Position numbers and translations under genes: made by a program | In this document: piece by piece, positions 48,091-57,300 of the stretch | Layout of the letters: each line of letters starts with the position of its first letter | Position numbering within the stretch: the stretch's first letter is position 1 | Notes under the pieces: model-generated | The model's database searches: none | What the model was told of the DNA's origin: nothing | Seen by the model: the letters and a program-made list of their open reading frames with translations, nothing else | From: an uncultured Actinomycetes bacterium | GTDB lineage: Bacteria; Actinomycetota; Actinomycetes; Mycobacteriales; Mycobacteriaceae | Assembly (NCBI GenBank): GCA_903884065.1 | Contig: CAISDL010000090.1 | Location: 1-62,763 of the forward strand | Direction of reading: 5' to 3' | DNA: 62,763 bases

Positions 48091-50861
48091 CGATGCCAAC
48101 CGGGCAGTACTCGGGCGCAATCCTCACCGGGGCATGGCCGGCCAATGTTCCTGAGGTGTGGCATGAGGCCGCCGTCGCCCTCCGCGAGAAGTCCCATCAG
48201 CTCGATGAGGAATTCCGCACGGTGTTTATGACCGCGCTGCATCTCCCGAATGACAACGCGGGCAAGGCGGTTGAAGCATTTGTGGAGAGCGCCGGCGAAT
48301 CGGCGAAGATGCTCGCCGACCAAAGCAAGCTCTACAACAACATGGCCTCAGCGGCGGATGAGACCGGCAACCAACTGGAGTCTTTGCAGGAGAAGCTGGT
48401 CAACATCGATAGCGCGGCTCACAAGGAGATCCAGCGCCTCATTGACGAGGCCCGCAACAGCCGATTCATCGGTGCGGCCGCCTACTACACAGGCAAGATT
48501 CAAGCGGTCATCGCTGAAGCCAAGGCGGAAGCGCTATTCCAAGCGGAAACCTCTGCAAGCGAGATCACAGAGCGCATGAGCATGCTGCCCGCGCTGGATC
48601 CCCAGGAAGAGGCCTTCGCGGCAGGACTTGCCCAGGGAGTGGGCGGCGCTCCAACTGAGGCAGCAAAAGAGGCGTCCAAACCGTCCCTGGACGGAGTACC
48701 TCAAATGGCCGGCGGCATCCCAGGGCGCGGCGGCGCGTCACAAGGCATGGGTGCGCCGGGCCCGAAGCCGCAGACAGGTGGTCCGACGAGCGCTGCGACG
48801 GACGCGAACAGTCATCAGGGCGCACCGAGTGGCACGAATAGCGCGGGCAGTAGTGGCAACGGAGCTGCAAATGCACAAGGCTCGGCCGACAGCGCCATGG
48901 ATTCGAATCAGCACCAAGCCCCTGCGGCTGGCCAACCACACGGCAGCACGAACTCCCAAGTCTCTGGTAGTGATCAGATGGGCCAGAGCAGTGTCCGGAC
49001 TGACGCACTAGATCCCAACCAGCATTACGGTCCAGGAATTGCAGGCCCCAGCGAAATCACCGCAAATCAAGCAGGTGCTACCGGCGTTGGCCAACCCGGT
49101 TCCATGATTCCGTCATCTGGTGGATCGGGTCTTGGTGGATTGGGTAGCGGCGGCGGATCTGGTGGCGGCTCAGGGCTGGGCGGCTTGGGCGGCGGATCGA
49201 GTCCGCTGTCGAGCGCCAGTGGCATGAAGATGCCCTCGGCGTCTGGATTGGGCGGTGGCGCAGGCGATTTGGCTTCTTCGGCCGGCGGGTTGACGTCGGG
49301 TGGGGGGCTCGGCGCTCCAGGCCTTGACGCCGCCAAGGGCGTCGGGGGGATCGGGGCCGGTGGCGGATCAGGTTCGGGAGCCGGCGGGGGTGCAGGCTCC
49401 GGTGGAGGTAGCGGGCTGGGCGGTCCGGGTTCGGGTGGTGCGGCCGGGGAACTGTCGCGCGGGCTCGGCGCGGGTCTGGGGTCGGCGGCAGCGTCGTCGC
49501 CGATCTTGCCGCCGCCGTCGGCGGCGGGTCCTCCGTCAGGGGTTCCGGGGGCGGGGGCGCCGCTGGGCGCGCCGGTGTCCGGGGCTCCCCTGGGTGCGTC
49601 CTCCGCGCCGGTGACTCCCTCGGCCGGTGCGCCGGTGTCGGCTGCCCCGGTGGCGCCCGCGGGGACGCCGGTGCCGGCCGGGCCGATGGCGATGCCCCCG
49701 ATGGGCGGCGCTCCGGTGAGTGGTGCCGGGGTGGGCGGCGGGCCGTTGCCGCCGTTCAACTCTGATCTGCCGAAGACCATCGCGTCGGCGGCCTCGACCG
49801 CCCCTGCCGCGGGTCCAGCGCTGCCGACCCCGCCGGCGGCGGGGCCCTCGTCGAACTTCAGTGGCAATGCGACGGTGGCCGCGCTGCCGCCGGGGGTGCT
49901 GGCTTCGGGAGTGGGAGCGGCAGCGGGCGGTATCGCCGGGTTGAAGTCCAGCGAGCCGGATCCGCTGCTGGCCGCGGCCGAGCAGCTGACCTACGAGTTG
50001 GCCCACGCCTCGCGGGTGTACGGGTTGATCGACTGGTGCGTCGGGGTTTTCCTGACCCCGGCCGGCCCGGAGATGGTGGTGGTCAGCAACGAGGGCGCGG
50101 GCTACATCCCGCCGGGGGTCTTCGTGCCCCGCACCGCGCGAATGCTGTTCTGCGACAGCGGTCTTCCGTCGTCGTTCCGGGCGCGCTGGTTCAGCTGGGC
50201 CAACCCGGCCCAGACGATGCTGGCCTACGCCGCACTGCTGGCCGAGCACAGCCCGAACTTCCGCCTGCAAGCCCTGGCGGTGTCCACCGGGTGCGGTGGG
50301 TCCTCGATGCCCGCCCGCGACGCCGGGGTGCCGCACTACATCGACTGCCCGCTGGCGCGCTCGCCGATCGCCGACGACGCCGAACCGGCGCCGCTGGACG
50401 AGGAGCACATGCACCGGCTGGAAACCCTCGACCGCGCGCTGTACGGGCGGGTGACCGGGGTGACCGGGACCCCGGACCGCTCGGAATCCTGGGAGGCCAC
50501 CCGGGTGGCGGTGCACACCGCGCTGCAGCGGGCCTCGGCGGTCAAGGAGGTCGAGGTTCCCGCGGTGCTGCGCGAGGTCCTCGCGGTGCTGGAGAGCGGG
50601 GAACGGGTCGGCGACGAGCGCTGGGACGACCTGGAATTCGACGCGGTGTGGCCGCTGGTGTTGCGCGCCGGCAGTGAGCGGCCCGGCTATGTCGCCGGTC
50701 CGGAGTCCGCCACCCCGTCGGCGCGGGCCTATCACAGCCTGGCCCGGGCGGCGGAGCTGCTGGCGATGTGGCGCCGCCCGGATGCGCTGCCGTACGCCGA
50801 GATCGCCTACGCCGCAGCCCATGTCATGGGTGAGGCCCAGCTGTTCACGGCGGTGCGGTAA
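48084..50861 (+). CDS. Large Gly/Ser-rich putative ESX substrate with conserved C-terminal domain (Rv3899c-like)
   Basis: 925 residues. Residues 1-175 are helical (PEVWHEAAVALREKSHQLDE, AKMLADQSKLYNNMASAADE) like WXG100/EspB-type N-termini. Residues 180-620 are a low-complexity linker of Gly, Ser, Ala and Pro. The C-terminal 300 residues are a folded domain (LTYELAHASRVYGLIDWCVG, MLFCDSGLPSSFRARWFSWA, HYIDCPLARSPIADDAEPAP) that resembles Rv3899c of the ESX-2 locus. The first third has lower GC and different codon use than the rest, suggesting a recombined N-terminus. The gene precedes eccC by 3.4 kb. Confidence 0.72.
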   Translation: MVAMPTGQYSGAILTGAWPANVPEVWHEAAVALREKSHQLDEEFRTVFMTALHLPNDNAGKAVEAFVESAGESAKMLADQSKLYNNMASAADETGNQLESLQEKLVNIDSAAHKEIQRLIDEARNSRFIGAAAYYTGKIQAVIAEAKAEALFQAETSASEITERMSMLPALDPQEEAFAAGLAQGVGGAPTEAAKEASKPSLDGVPQMAGGIPGRGGASQGMGAPGPKPQTGGPTSAATDANSHQGAPSGTNSAGSSGNGAANAQGSADSAMDSNQHQAPAAGQPHGSTNSQVSGSDQMGQSSVRTDALDPNQHYGPGIAGPSEITANQAGATGVGQPGSMIPSSGGSGLGGLGSGGGSGGGSGLGGLGGGSSPLSSASGMKMPSASGLGGGAGDLASSAGGLTSGGGLGAPGLDAAKGVGGIGAGGGSGSGAGGGAGSGGGSGLGGPGSGGAAGELSRGLGAGLGSAAASSPILPPPSAAGPPSGVPGAGAPLGAPVSGAPLGASSAPVTPSAGAPVSAAPVAPAGTPVPAGPMAMPPMGGAPVSGAGVGGGPLPPFNSDLPKTIASAASTAPAAGPALPTPPAAGPSSNFSGNATVAALPPGVLASGVGAAAGGIAGLKSSEPDPLLAAAEQLTYELAHASRVYGLIDWCVGVFLTPAGPEMVVVSNEGAGYIPPGVFVPRTARMLFCDSGLPSSFRARWFSWANPAQTMLAYAALLAEHSPNFRLQALAVSTGCGGSSMPARDAGVPHYIDCPLARSPIADDAEPAPLDEEHMHRLETLDRALYGRVTGVTGTPDRSESWEATRVAVHTALQRASAVKEVEVPAVLREVLAVLESGERVGDERWDDLEFDAVWPLVLRAGSERPGYVAGPESATPSARAYHSLARAAELLAMWRRPDALPYAEIAYAAAHVMGEAQLFTAVR

Positions 50862-51016
50862 GTCCGGTAGGTGGCCTCGAGTGTCGCCTGCGGCGGTTAG
50901 CGTTGCGGCAAGAGGTGTGACGGTCGTTGCCTCTCTGAGACAGAGGACAGGGTGATGGCGGTTCGGTGGGCAGTGGCGGTTGAACATGGTGTGGCGGCCG
51001 GGACGTCGGCGTGGCG

Positions 51017-51924
51017 ATGACGGAGTATCGCGCTCATTTCGATTTCGACATCCGGTTCGCCAACGGGGGAGACCTCGTCGGGACGGATTTCCGGCTGGAT
51101 CTGCCGGGACCTGATCTTGACGAAAGCGCGATCGCGCGCCTGCTGGTGGCGCACCTGGGGTTGACGTTGGTCGGTGAGGTCCACGTGCGGGGTCTGCGGG
51201 TGCTGCCCGAACCGCACCGGGGCAGCCGTGGTGTCGACGTCGGTCCGCGGGAACCGCAGGGTCGGGTGGTCGACCTCAGTCATCCCATTCGCGCCGGGCT
51301 GATCACCTATCCCGGCCTGCCCGCGCCGGTTATCACCCCGCACCTGACGCGCGCGGACTCGCGGCGGAGGTACGCGCCGGGAACCGAATTCGCGATGGAT
51401 GTCATCACGATGATCGGCAACACCGGCACCTACCTCGACTCGCCCTTCCACCGCTACAGCGACGGCGCCGACTTGGCGGGTCTGGATCTGTCGACGCTGG
51501 TCGGGTTGCCGGCCGAGGTGTTCCACGTGACCGACGGGTGGGATTGCACCCGGCGGGGAATCGGCGCCGAAATGCTGGCCGACCGCAACGTCGGTGGTGC
51601 GGCGGTGCTGCTGCACACCGGGTGGGACCGGCACTTCGGCACCGAGCGCTACGGGTTGGGGCGCCCTACCTGACGGCGGCGGCCGCCCAGCACCTCATCG
51701 ACGCCGGGGCGGTGCTGGTGGGCATCGACTCGGTCAACATCGACGACATCGAGTCCGGCGGGGAGCGTCCGGCGCACTCGCTGTTACTCGGCGCCGGTGT
51801 GCACGTGGTGGAGCACCTGACGAACTTGGCGGCCCTGCCGCCGCGCGGTGCCCGGTTCACGGCCGCACCACCGGCCATCGAGGGGTTCGGGACGTTCCCG
51901 GTGCGGGCGCTCGCCCAGATTTAG
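51017..51924 (+). pseudogene. Cyclase-family protein, frameshifted
   Basis: From ATG 51017 (or GTG 51011) an 85-residue N-terminal domain (HFDFDIRFANGGDLVGTDFR) leads into a cyclase domain (RVVDLSHPIRAGLITYPGLP). The frame ends at 51673 just after HFGTERYG. The family sequence resumes in another frame from about 51664 (APYLTAAAAQHLIDAGAVLV, GIDSVNIDDIESGG). One missing base in the GGGG run near 51659 would explain it. The metal motif HxGTHxD reads NTGTYLDSPFH, which also departs from the norm. It may be a pseudogene or a sequencing error. Confidence 0.75.
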
Positions 51925-51940
51925 CGGGTGCGGCGGGAGC

Positions 51941-52471
51941 TCAGCTGCAGCCGGGCACGACGTGGTCGCCGGTGATGGCGTGCAGGTACCAGGTGTTGTT
52001 GAGGTTGACCAGGTCCAGGCTCACCTGCCCGGCGGCGGGGGTGAAGGTGCGGTCGGCGAAGTTGACGTAGGACCACTGGGTGTAGGTGTAGCAGACGTTG
52101 ACCGTGGCGGTGGCCGGGCCGGCGGCGGTGACGTCGGTGCGGGCGGCGGTCATCCCGTCGTTGCCGTAGGAGAGCCGGGTGGCGGGGTCGAAGTCGCCCT
52201 GGCGGCCGAGTGCGGCGGCCGCGGTGCGCAGCGCGCCGTAGGCGTCGCCGCCCAGGCCGGGTTCGATCACCGCATTCAGCGCAGTGGAGCCGGCGCTGGT
52301 TTGGGTGGGTGCGCCGTTGTAGGCGTTGATCGCCGGCCAGATGGCCTGGGTCACCCGGGCGGTGATCTGCGGGTCGGCGCCGGAGGGCTCGGCTTTGGCC
52401 GGGTTGCCCCCGGTGGTGCTGCAGGCCAGCAGGGCCAAGATCGGAATGGTCACGGCCAGAATGATTTTCAT
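51941..52471 (-). CDS. Lipoprotein coupled to the NlpC/P60 endopeptidase
   Basis: 176 residues from ATG 52471, overlapping the NlpC/P60 stop by four bases. The signal ends in LALLACS, a good lipobox. The mature part (AIWPAINAYNGAPTQ, ALGRQGDFDPATRLSYGNDG, VNVCYTYTQWSYVNFADRTF, NTWYLHAITGDHVVPGCS) is a beta-rich domain of the TIM/NTF2-like kind. Two Cys may pair. It has a close paralogue at 58625. Its role beside the wall hydrolase is unknown. Confidence 0.83.
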   Translation of the reverse strand: MKIILAVTIPILALLACSTTGGNPAKAEPSGADPQITARVTQAIWPAINAYNGAPTQTSAGSTALNAVIEPGLGGDAYGALRTAAAALGRQGDFDPATRLSYGNDGMTAARTDVTAAGPATATVNVCYTYTQWSYVNFADRTFTPAAGQVSLDLVNLNNTWYLHAITGDHVVPGCS

Positions 52472-53763
52472 GGTGTTGGGATCCTCAGAATGTCGGTCGT
52501 GCCCCGTAGCGGCGTCACCACCGCGTCGACCCGGACGGGTTGTCCGGACTGCGGGGCGTTGATCATGTAGTTGTTGCCGATGTAGATGCCGGTGTGATCG
52601 GTGCCGACACCGGGGTATTCGCCCCGACCCCCGAACACCAGCACATCGCCGGGCAGAGCCTGGGTGACCGCCGCCGTGGGCGACAGGCCGCCGCCGGGGC
52701 GCGCGAAGCGGGTGTCGGAGTCGATCCGGTTGGTGCCCTGACCCACGTCGAAACCCGCCCCCTTCTGCACCGAGTAGCGCACCAGCCCGCCGCAGTCGTA
52801 GCCGATGCGGTCCCAGTCGTGGAACTGGTTGGCGCCCTGACCGTCGTCGGCCTGGCCGGGCGAGGGGCCGATCGGCGACTTGTTGCCGCCCCAGGCGTAG
52901 GTGGTGTTCTGCTGGCCGGCCGCAAAGGCCAGGGTGTCGATGGCCTTGTCGCCGGTGGGGGTCCGGGGGTCGGGGAGCGGGTCCCCGGGTTTGAAGGTCG
53001 CCAGCCGCTCGCGCCACTCCTGGGCGCTGACCCCGGCCAGCAGCGGCGAGGGAAAGGGGTTGTCCTCCAAATGCTTGCTGATGTCGGGGGAAGAGTTGTC
53101 ACGCGACCCGACGGTCGGCATCGGGGTGGCGCCGTCGGTGGGCAGCGGCAGCTGATCGGGCTGGGTGAGCGGATCCTTGGCGGGTTCCGGCGGCGGGCCG
53201 GGGGCCGCCCCGGTGCCGCCGTGCGGTCCGTCGCCGGGGCTCTGGGCGACCCCGACCCCGGGCAGGCCGGCGACCGCCCCGCGCAGCGCGGTCGCGACGC
53301 CCGCATCGGTCTCGGCCAGGTGGGTCGCGGCGGCGGCGATCGCGGCGGCGTGCTGTTCGGCGAGGTTCTGGCGGACCGCGTGGGCGAGTAGGCCGCGCGG
53401 GTTGGTGGTGTCGACAACCGACAGGTCCTCGCCGACGGCGAACTGGTCGGCGGTGGCGGCGCCGACGGCCTGCAGGGCGGCGGTCTTGGCGGCGGCGATC
53501 TGGGCGGCGCCGTCGCGGGCGATGGCGGCGGCGCTGCGCAGCATCGCGGCGGCCTCCTCGGCGGCGGCGCTGTCGCGGCCGGCGCGGGCGATCGCCGCGG
53601 CCCCGGCCTGCCCCGTCCACGGGGTGCCGCCGGGGGCGGGCATCTCGGTGCGGACGGTCTCGAAGGCCGAGGCCCAGTGCTCGGCGCGGGAATCCCACCA
53701 GCGCGCGGCGGACTGCAGGTGCTCGACGTCCCACTGCTGGATCTGCGACAGGGTCGGAACCAT
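52468..53763 (-). CDS. NlpC/P60 endopeptidase with WXG-like N-terminal domain (Rv3896c-like)
   Basis: 431 residues. The first 140 are helical (TLSQIQQWDVEHLQSAARWW, WASAFETVRTEMPAPGG, TPWTG) like an ESX-exported N-terminus. A Pro/Gly linker follows. The C-terminal 160 residues are NlpC/P60, with catalytic Cys in RIGYDCGGLVRYS and His in GTDHTGIYIGNNY. It resembles Rv3896c, a D,L-endopeptidase gene of the ESX-2 locus. No signal peptide is present, so type VII export is likely. It diverges from eccC. Confidence 0.85.
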   Translation of the reverse strand: MVPTLSQIQQWDVEHLQSAARWWDSRAEHWASAFETVRTEMPAPGGTPWTGQAGAAAIARAGRDSAAAEEAAAMLRSAAAIARDGAAQIAAAKTAALQAVGAATADQFAVGEDLSVVDTTNPRGLLAHAVRQNLAEQHAAAIAAAATHLAETDAGVATALRGAVAGLPGVGVAQSPGDGPHGGTGAAPGPPPEPAKDPLTQPDQLPLPTDGATPMPTVGSRDNSSPDISKHLEDNPFPSPLLAGVSAQEWRERLATFKPGDPLPDPRTPTGDKAIDTLAFAAGQQNTTYAWGGNKSPIGPSPGQADDGQGANQFHDWDRIGYDCGGLVRYSVQKGAGFDVGQGTNRIDSDTRFARPGGGLSPTAAVTQALPGDVLVFGGRGEYPGVGTDHTGIYIGNNYMINAPQSGQPVRVDAVVTPLRGTTDILRIPTP

Positions 53764-54316
53764 GGATGCCCGGCTACCCCGCGGCCGCCGCGCCGCGGGC
53801 GGCGACGGGAGCGGGGTGGGCGTCCACGGTGGTCACAGCAAACGATCCTATCGGACCGGCGCTGGTGCCGGCCGGGGACGGCGGCGGCATCGATTCCCCG
53901 GAGGGGGCGCCCGCAGAGTGGCTCCAGTTGAGCGATCCTGCAGGCAATCCCGCACCGGCGGCAGGTGGGCGGTGTCGCGGTGCGGGGGACGTCGCGCCGG
54001 ATGCCGGTGCCCGGGACGCGCCGGTCAGCGAAGACCAAGGTCCGGTCGAGGCGAGGTGCGGGCCGCGTCGGCGGGGCCGGCCGGGGTGGCGTCCGGTGAT
54101 TCGGGCGCGAGGACCGGCGGCAGGGCGGCGGATGTTCGCTGCGAGAGGGGGTGGCGGGGGTCAGAAGTGATCTAGTCTGGCGGGAACGGCGCCGCGCGCG
54201 GCGCCCGACCTGCGGATGTGGGAGGAGTGGTCGAGGGTGGGCGGTGCAGCGGGGATGCGGCGTGGGGGTTTGCGCGCCGCCACGACACCGGCGGTCGCCG
54301 CGGCCGGGGGTGAGCG
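53764..54316. other. Divergent region between NlpC/P60 and eccC genes, no supported gene
   Basis: 553 bases, very GC-rich. A 134-codon frame at 53766-54170 on the plus strand lacks a ribosome site and family-like sequence, and is most likely chance. TAGTCT at 54173 is a possible -10 element for eccC with a leader of about 130 bases. EccB would be expected beside eccC in other ESX loci; it is not here. Confidence 0.45.
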
Positions 54317-57300
54317 GTGACCACGCAGCCGTTCGTGCGCCCCGAGGAGCCGGTGGCGGCGCCGTCGACCGGCGGCGGGAAGATCGCCCTGGATCCGCCG
54401 ATCGCCTATCCGGTGCCGCCGCCGCGCAGCGTGTGGTCGATCGTGTTCCCGGTCGCGATCGTGCTCGGGGTGCTCGGGCTGATCGTGGCGATGTTCGCCT
54501 CGGGGATGCGCTCGGCGGCCACCGGAGTGGGCATGTTCGGATTCATGGCGCTCTTCGGTCTGGTGGGCATGATGTTCCGCGGCCGGGGGGCGGCGCAGAA
54601 GATGTCGTGGAGCGAGCTGACCGGGGCGCGGCGGAGATGGATGGCCCGCCAGGACGACATCCGCGAAGAGGTCGACGCCCAACGCGAACGGCAGTGGTCC
54701 CATCGCCGCCATTTCCACTGGGAGCCCGCCGAACTGGTCGACGTCCCGGGCAGCGAGCGGATGTGGGAGCGCACCCCGGGCAGCGAGGCGTTCGCGGTGG
54801 TGCGGATGGGGGTGGGTCAGGTCGCGCTGGCGATGACCCTGGAGAAGCCGCAGATCCCCGAGGCCGCCCATCTGGAGCCGGCCACCGGGCATGCGCTGCG
54901 CAAGTTCCTGCTCGAGCAGGAGTACATCGACGACGTGCCCAAAGCGGTGTGGCTGCAACGCTTCCCGGGCATCAGCCTGGTCGGGGACCTCGACTCGGTG
55001 GAGTCGCTGACCAGGTCGATGATGTGTCAGCTGGCGGCCTTCCACAGCCCGGCCGATGTGCAGATCTTCGTGGTCTCCGAGCACCCGGAGCGCTGGGAGT
55101 GGGCGAAATGGCTTCCGCACCTGCAGCATCCGAGCAGCCGCGACGGCTGCGGGGAGCGTCGGCTGGTGTTCACCACCGCCCCGGAACTGGAGGCGTTCCT
55201 CGACGAGGATCCCGAGGGCACCCGCGCGCCGTGGACGCCGCCGGCGATGTCGGCGGGACTGCACGGCGGGGACGGCGGCCCGGTGACGCCGCTGCGGGTC
55301 ATCATCGACGACGCCGCCGGGACACCGGAGGACTGGGCCGGTCTGACGGGCAGCGGCGGCTATGCCGGCACGGTGTTCATCCGGCTGGCCGCCGAGCTGC
55401 CGGCGCGGCCCGGGGAGTCCCTGGGCGGGGCCCGCTACTGGGTGGGTTTCGACCCGTCGACGACCTACCGGCTGGGCGAGGACGGTGCGCTGCGCAAGAC
55501 CCTGCCCCGGGAGGTGCTGGCCGCGGCGGCGGCCGCCACCCGGGCGGGCTCCGATGAGCTGGAGGAGGCCTTCTACGCCACCGCCGATCAGATGAGCGAG
55601 CTGAGCGCGGAGCGCTTCGCCAAGGCGCTGGCCCGGTTCCGCCCGGCGGGCAGCACGGCGGCGACGGTGGCCGGGGCGGCGGGGGCGCTGGGTGCCGATG
55701 ACCGCAACCTGCTCGATGTGCTGGGCATCCGAGACCCGCGCCATCTGGACTGCGACCGGCTGTGGGCGCCGCGGATGCATCAGGGCCCGCAGTGGATGCG
55801 CTTCCCGGTCGGGGTGGACACCTCCGGGCAGCTCGTGGAGTTCGACCTCAAGGAGGGCTCCCAGAACGGTATGGGCATGCACTCGCTGTTCGTGGGAACG
55901 ACCGGCGCGGGCAAGTCGGAGGGCATCATCACCCAGATCGCCTCGGCGTGCACCCTGCACAGCTCCGAGGTGCTCAACGTGGTGTTCTCCGACTTCAAGC
56001 TGAAGTCGGCGGCGGGTACGCTGCAGAAGTTCCCCAATGTCGTTGCGGCGGTGAGCAACCTGGCCGACGAGCGGCATCTGGTGGGCCGGATGTACGAGGC
56101 ACTCGACGGGGAGCTGGACCGCCGCGGCGCGGTGATCGCCGCATTGGACGACTGCCCGGACGTCACCACCTACAACGAGCGGCGGCGCACCGACCCGTCG
56201 CTGCCGCCGATCCCGGTGCTGTGGGTGGTCGTCGACGAGTACAACGAGATGCTGCGCGACAAGATCTACGGGCCGAAGTTCCGGGCGCTCTTCGAGCGGA
56301 TCTGCCGGGTGGGCCGCTCGCTGCACGTGTTCTTGCAGCTGGTCGGCCAGACCGTGGACACCCAGAACCTGCGCGAGGTCAACAAGCTGCTGGGTTTCCG
56401 GGTGGCCGCCCGGCTGGGCCGCGAGGAGGACTCCCGCGAGGCCATCGGCTCGGGGATCGCCGCGCACATCCCCGAGCAGGGTGCCGAGGGCACCGCCTAC
56501 CTGAGGGTGGCGCTGCGCCAGCCGCGGGAGTTCCGCTACTTCTTCACCTCGGCGCGCTTCACCCCGCGCGCCCTGGAGTCCGGCCCGGCGCAGCCGGTGC
56601 GGGCCGGAACCTGGTTCACCCCAAGGGTGTTCACCGCCGGCGAGGCGGTCGACCTCGACGGGCTGCTGGCCAGCCCGCCGACCCCGGAGCTGCCGGCGGC
56701 CCCGCCGCCGGATCCCGACGAGGACCGCCCGAAGATCGTCGACGCGCTCAGCGCCTCGCTGCGCGCCCGCCCGGAGCGGCCGCCGCGGCCGTTCTGGCTG
56801 CCGCCGCTGCCCGACCGGGACAAGCAGGGCCGCTGGCACGGCCACATCCCGTCGGTGGTGGAGCTGGTCGACGCCTGGCGGGGCCGGCCGTGGGATGAGG
56901 ACTACGGCGCCAACCCCGGCCTGAGCCTGCCGGTGGCGCTGGTGGACCGCCCCCGGGATCACACCCAGGAGGTGCACTGCCTGGACCTGCAGTCCGACAA
57001 CGCGCTGATCGTGTGCGCGCCGCAGCGCGGGGCGACCACCACGCTGATGACGATGGTGTGCGCCGGGGCGCTGATGTACCGCCCGGAGCGGGTGCAGTTC
57101 TACTGCATCGCCGCGTCCGGCCCGCAGCTCGCACAGCTCTCCGCGCTGCCGCACGTTGCCGGGGTGGTGGGGGTGTCGGACTCCGAGGGGGTCAGCCGGC
57201 TGCTGGCGACGGTGGAGGCGATCGCCGAGGAGCGCGACCGGATCTTCGCCACCCGCGGCCTGGACATGCAGACGGTGCGGGAGGCCAAGTTCGGGCCGAA

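Noticed and set aside
53766..54170. 134-codon plus-strand ORF before eccC considered as an EccB or small ESX protein
   Set aside because: No membrane helix, no ribosome site, no similarity to EccB or WXG100; composition fits chance.
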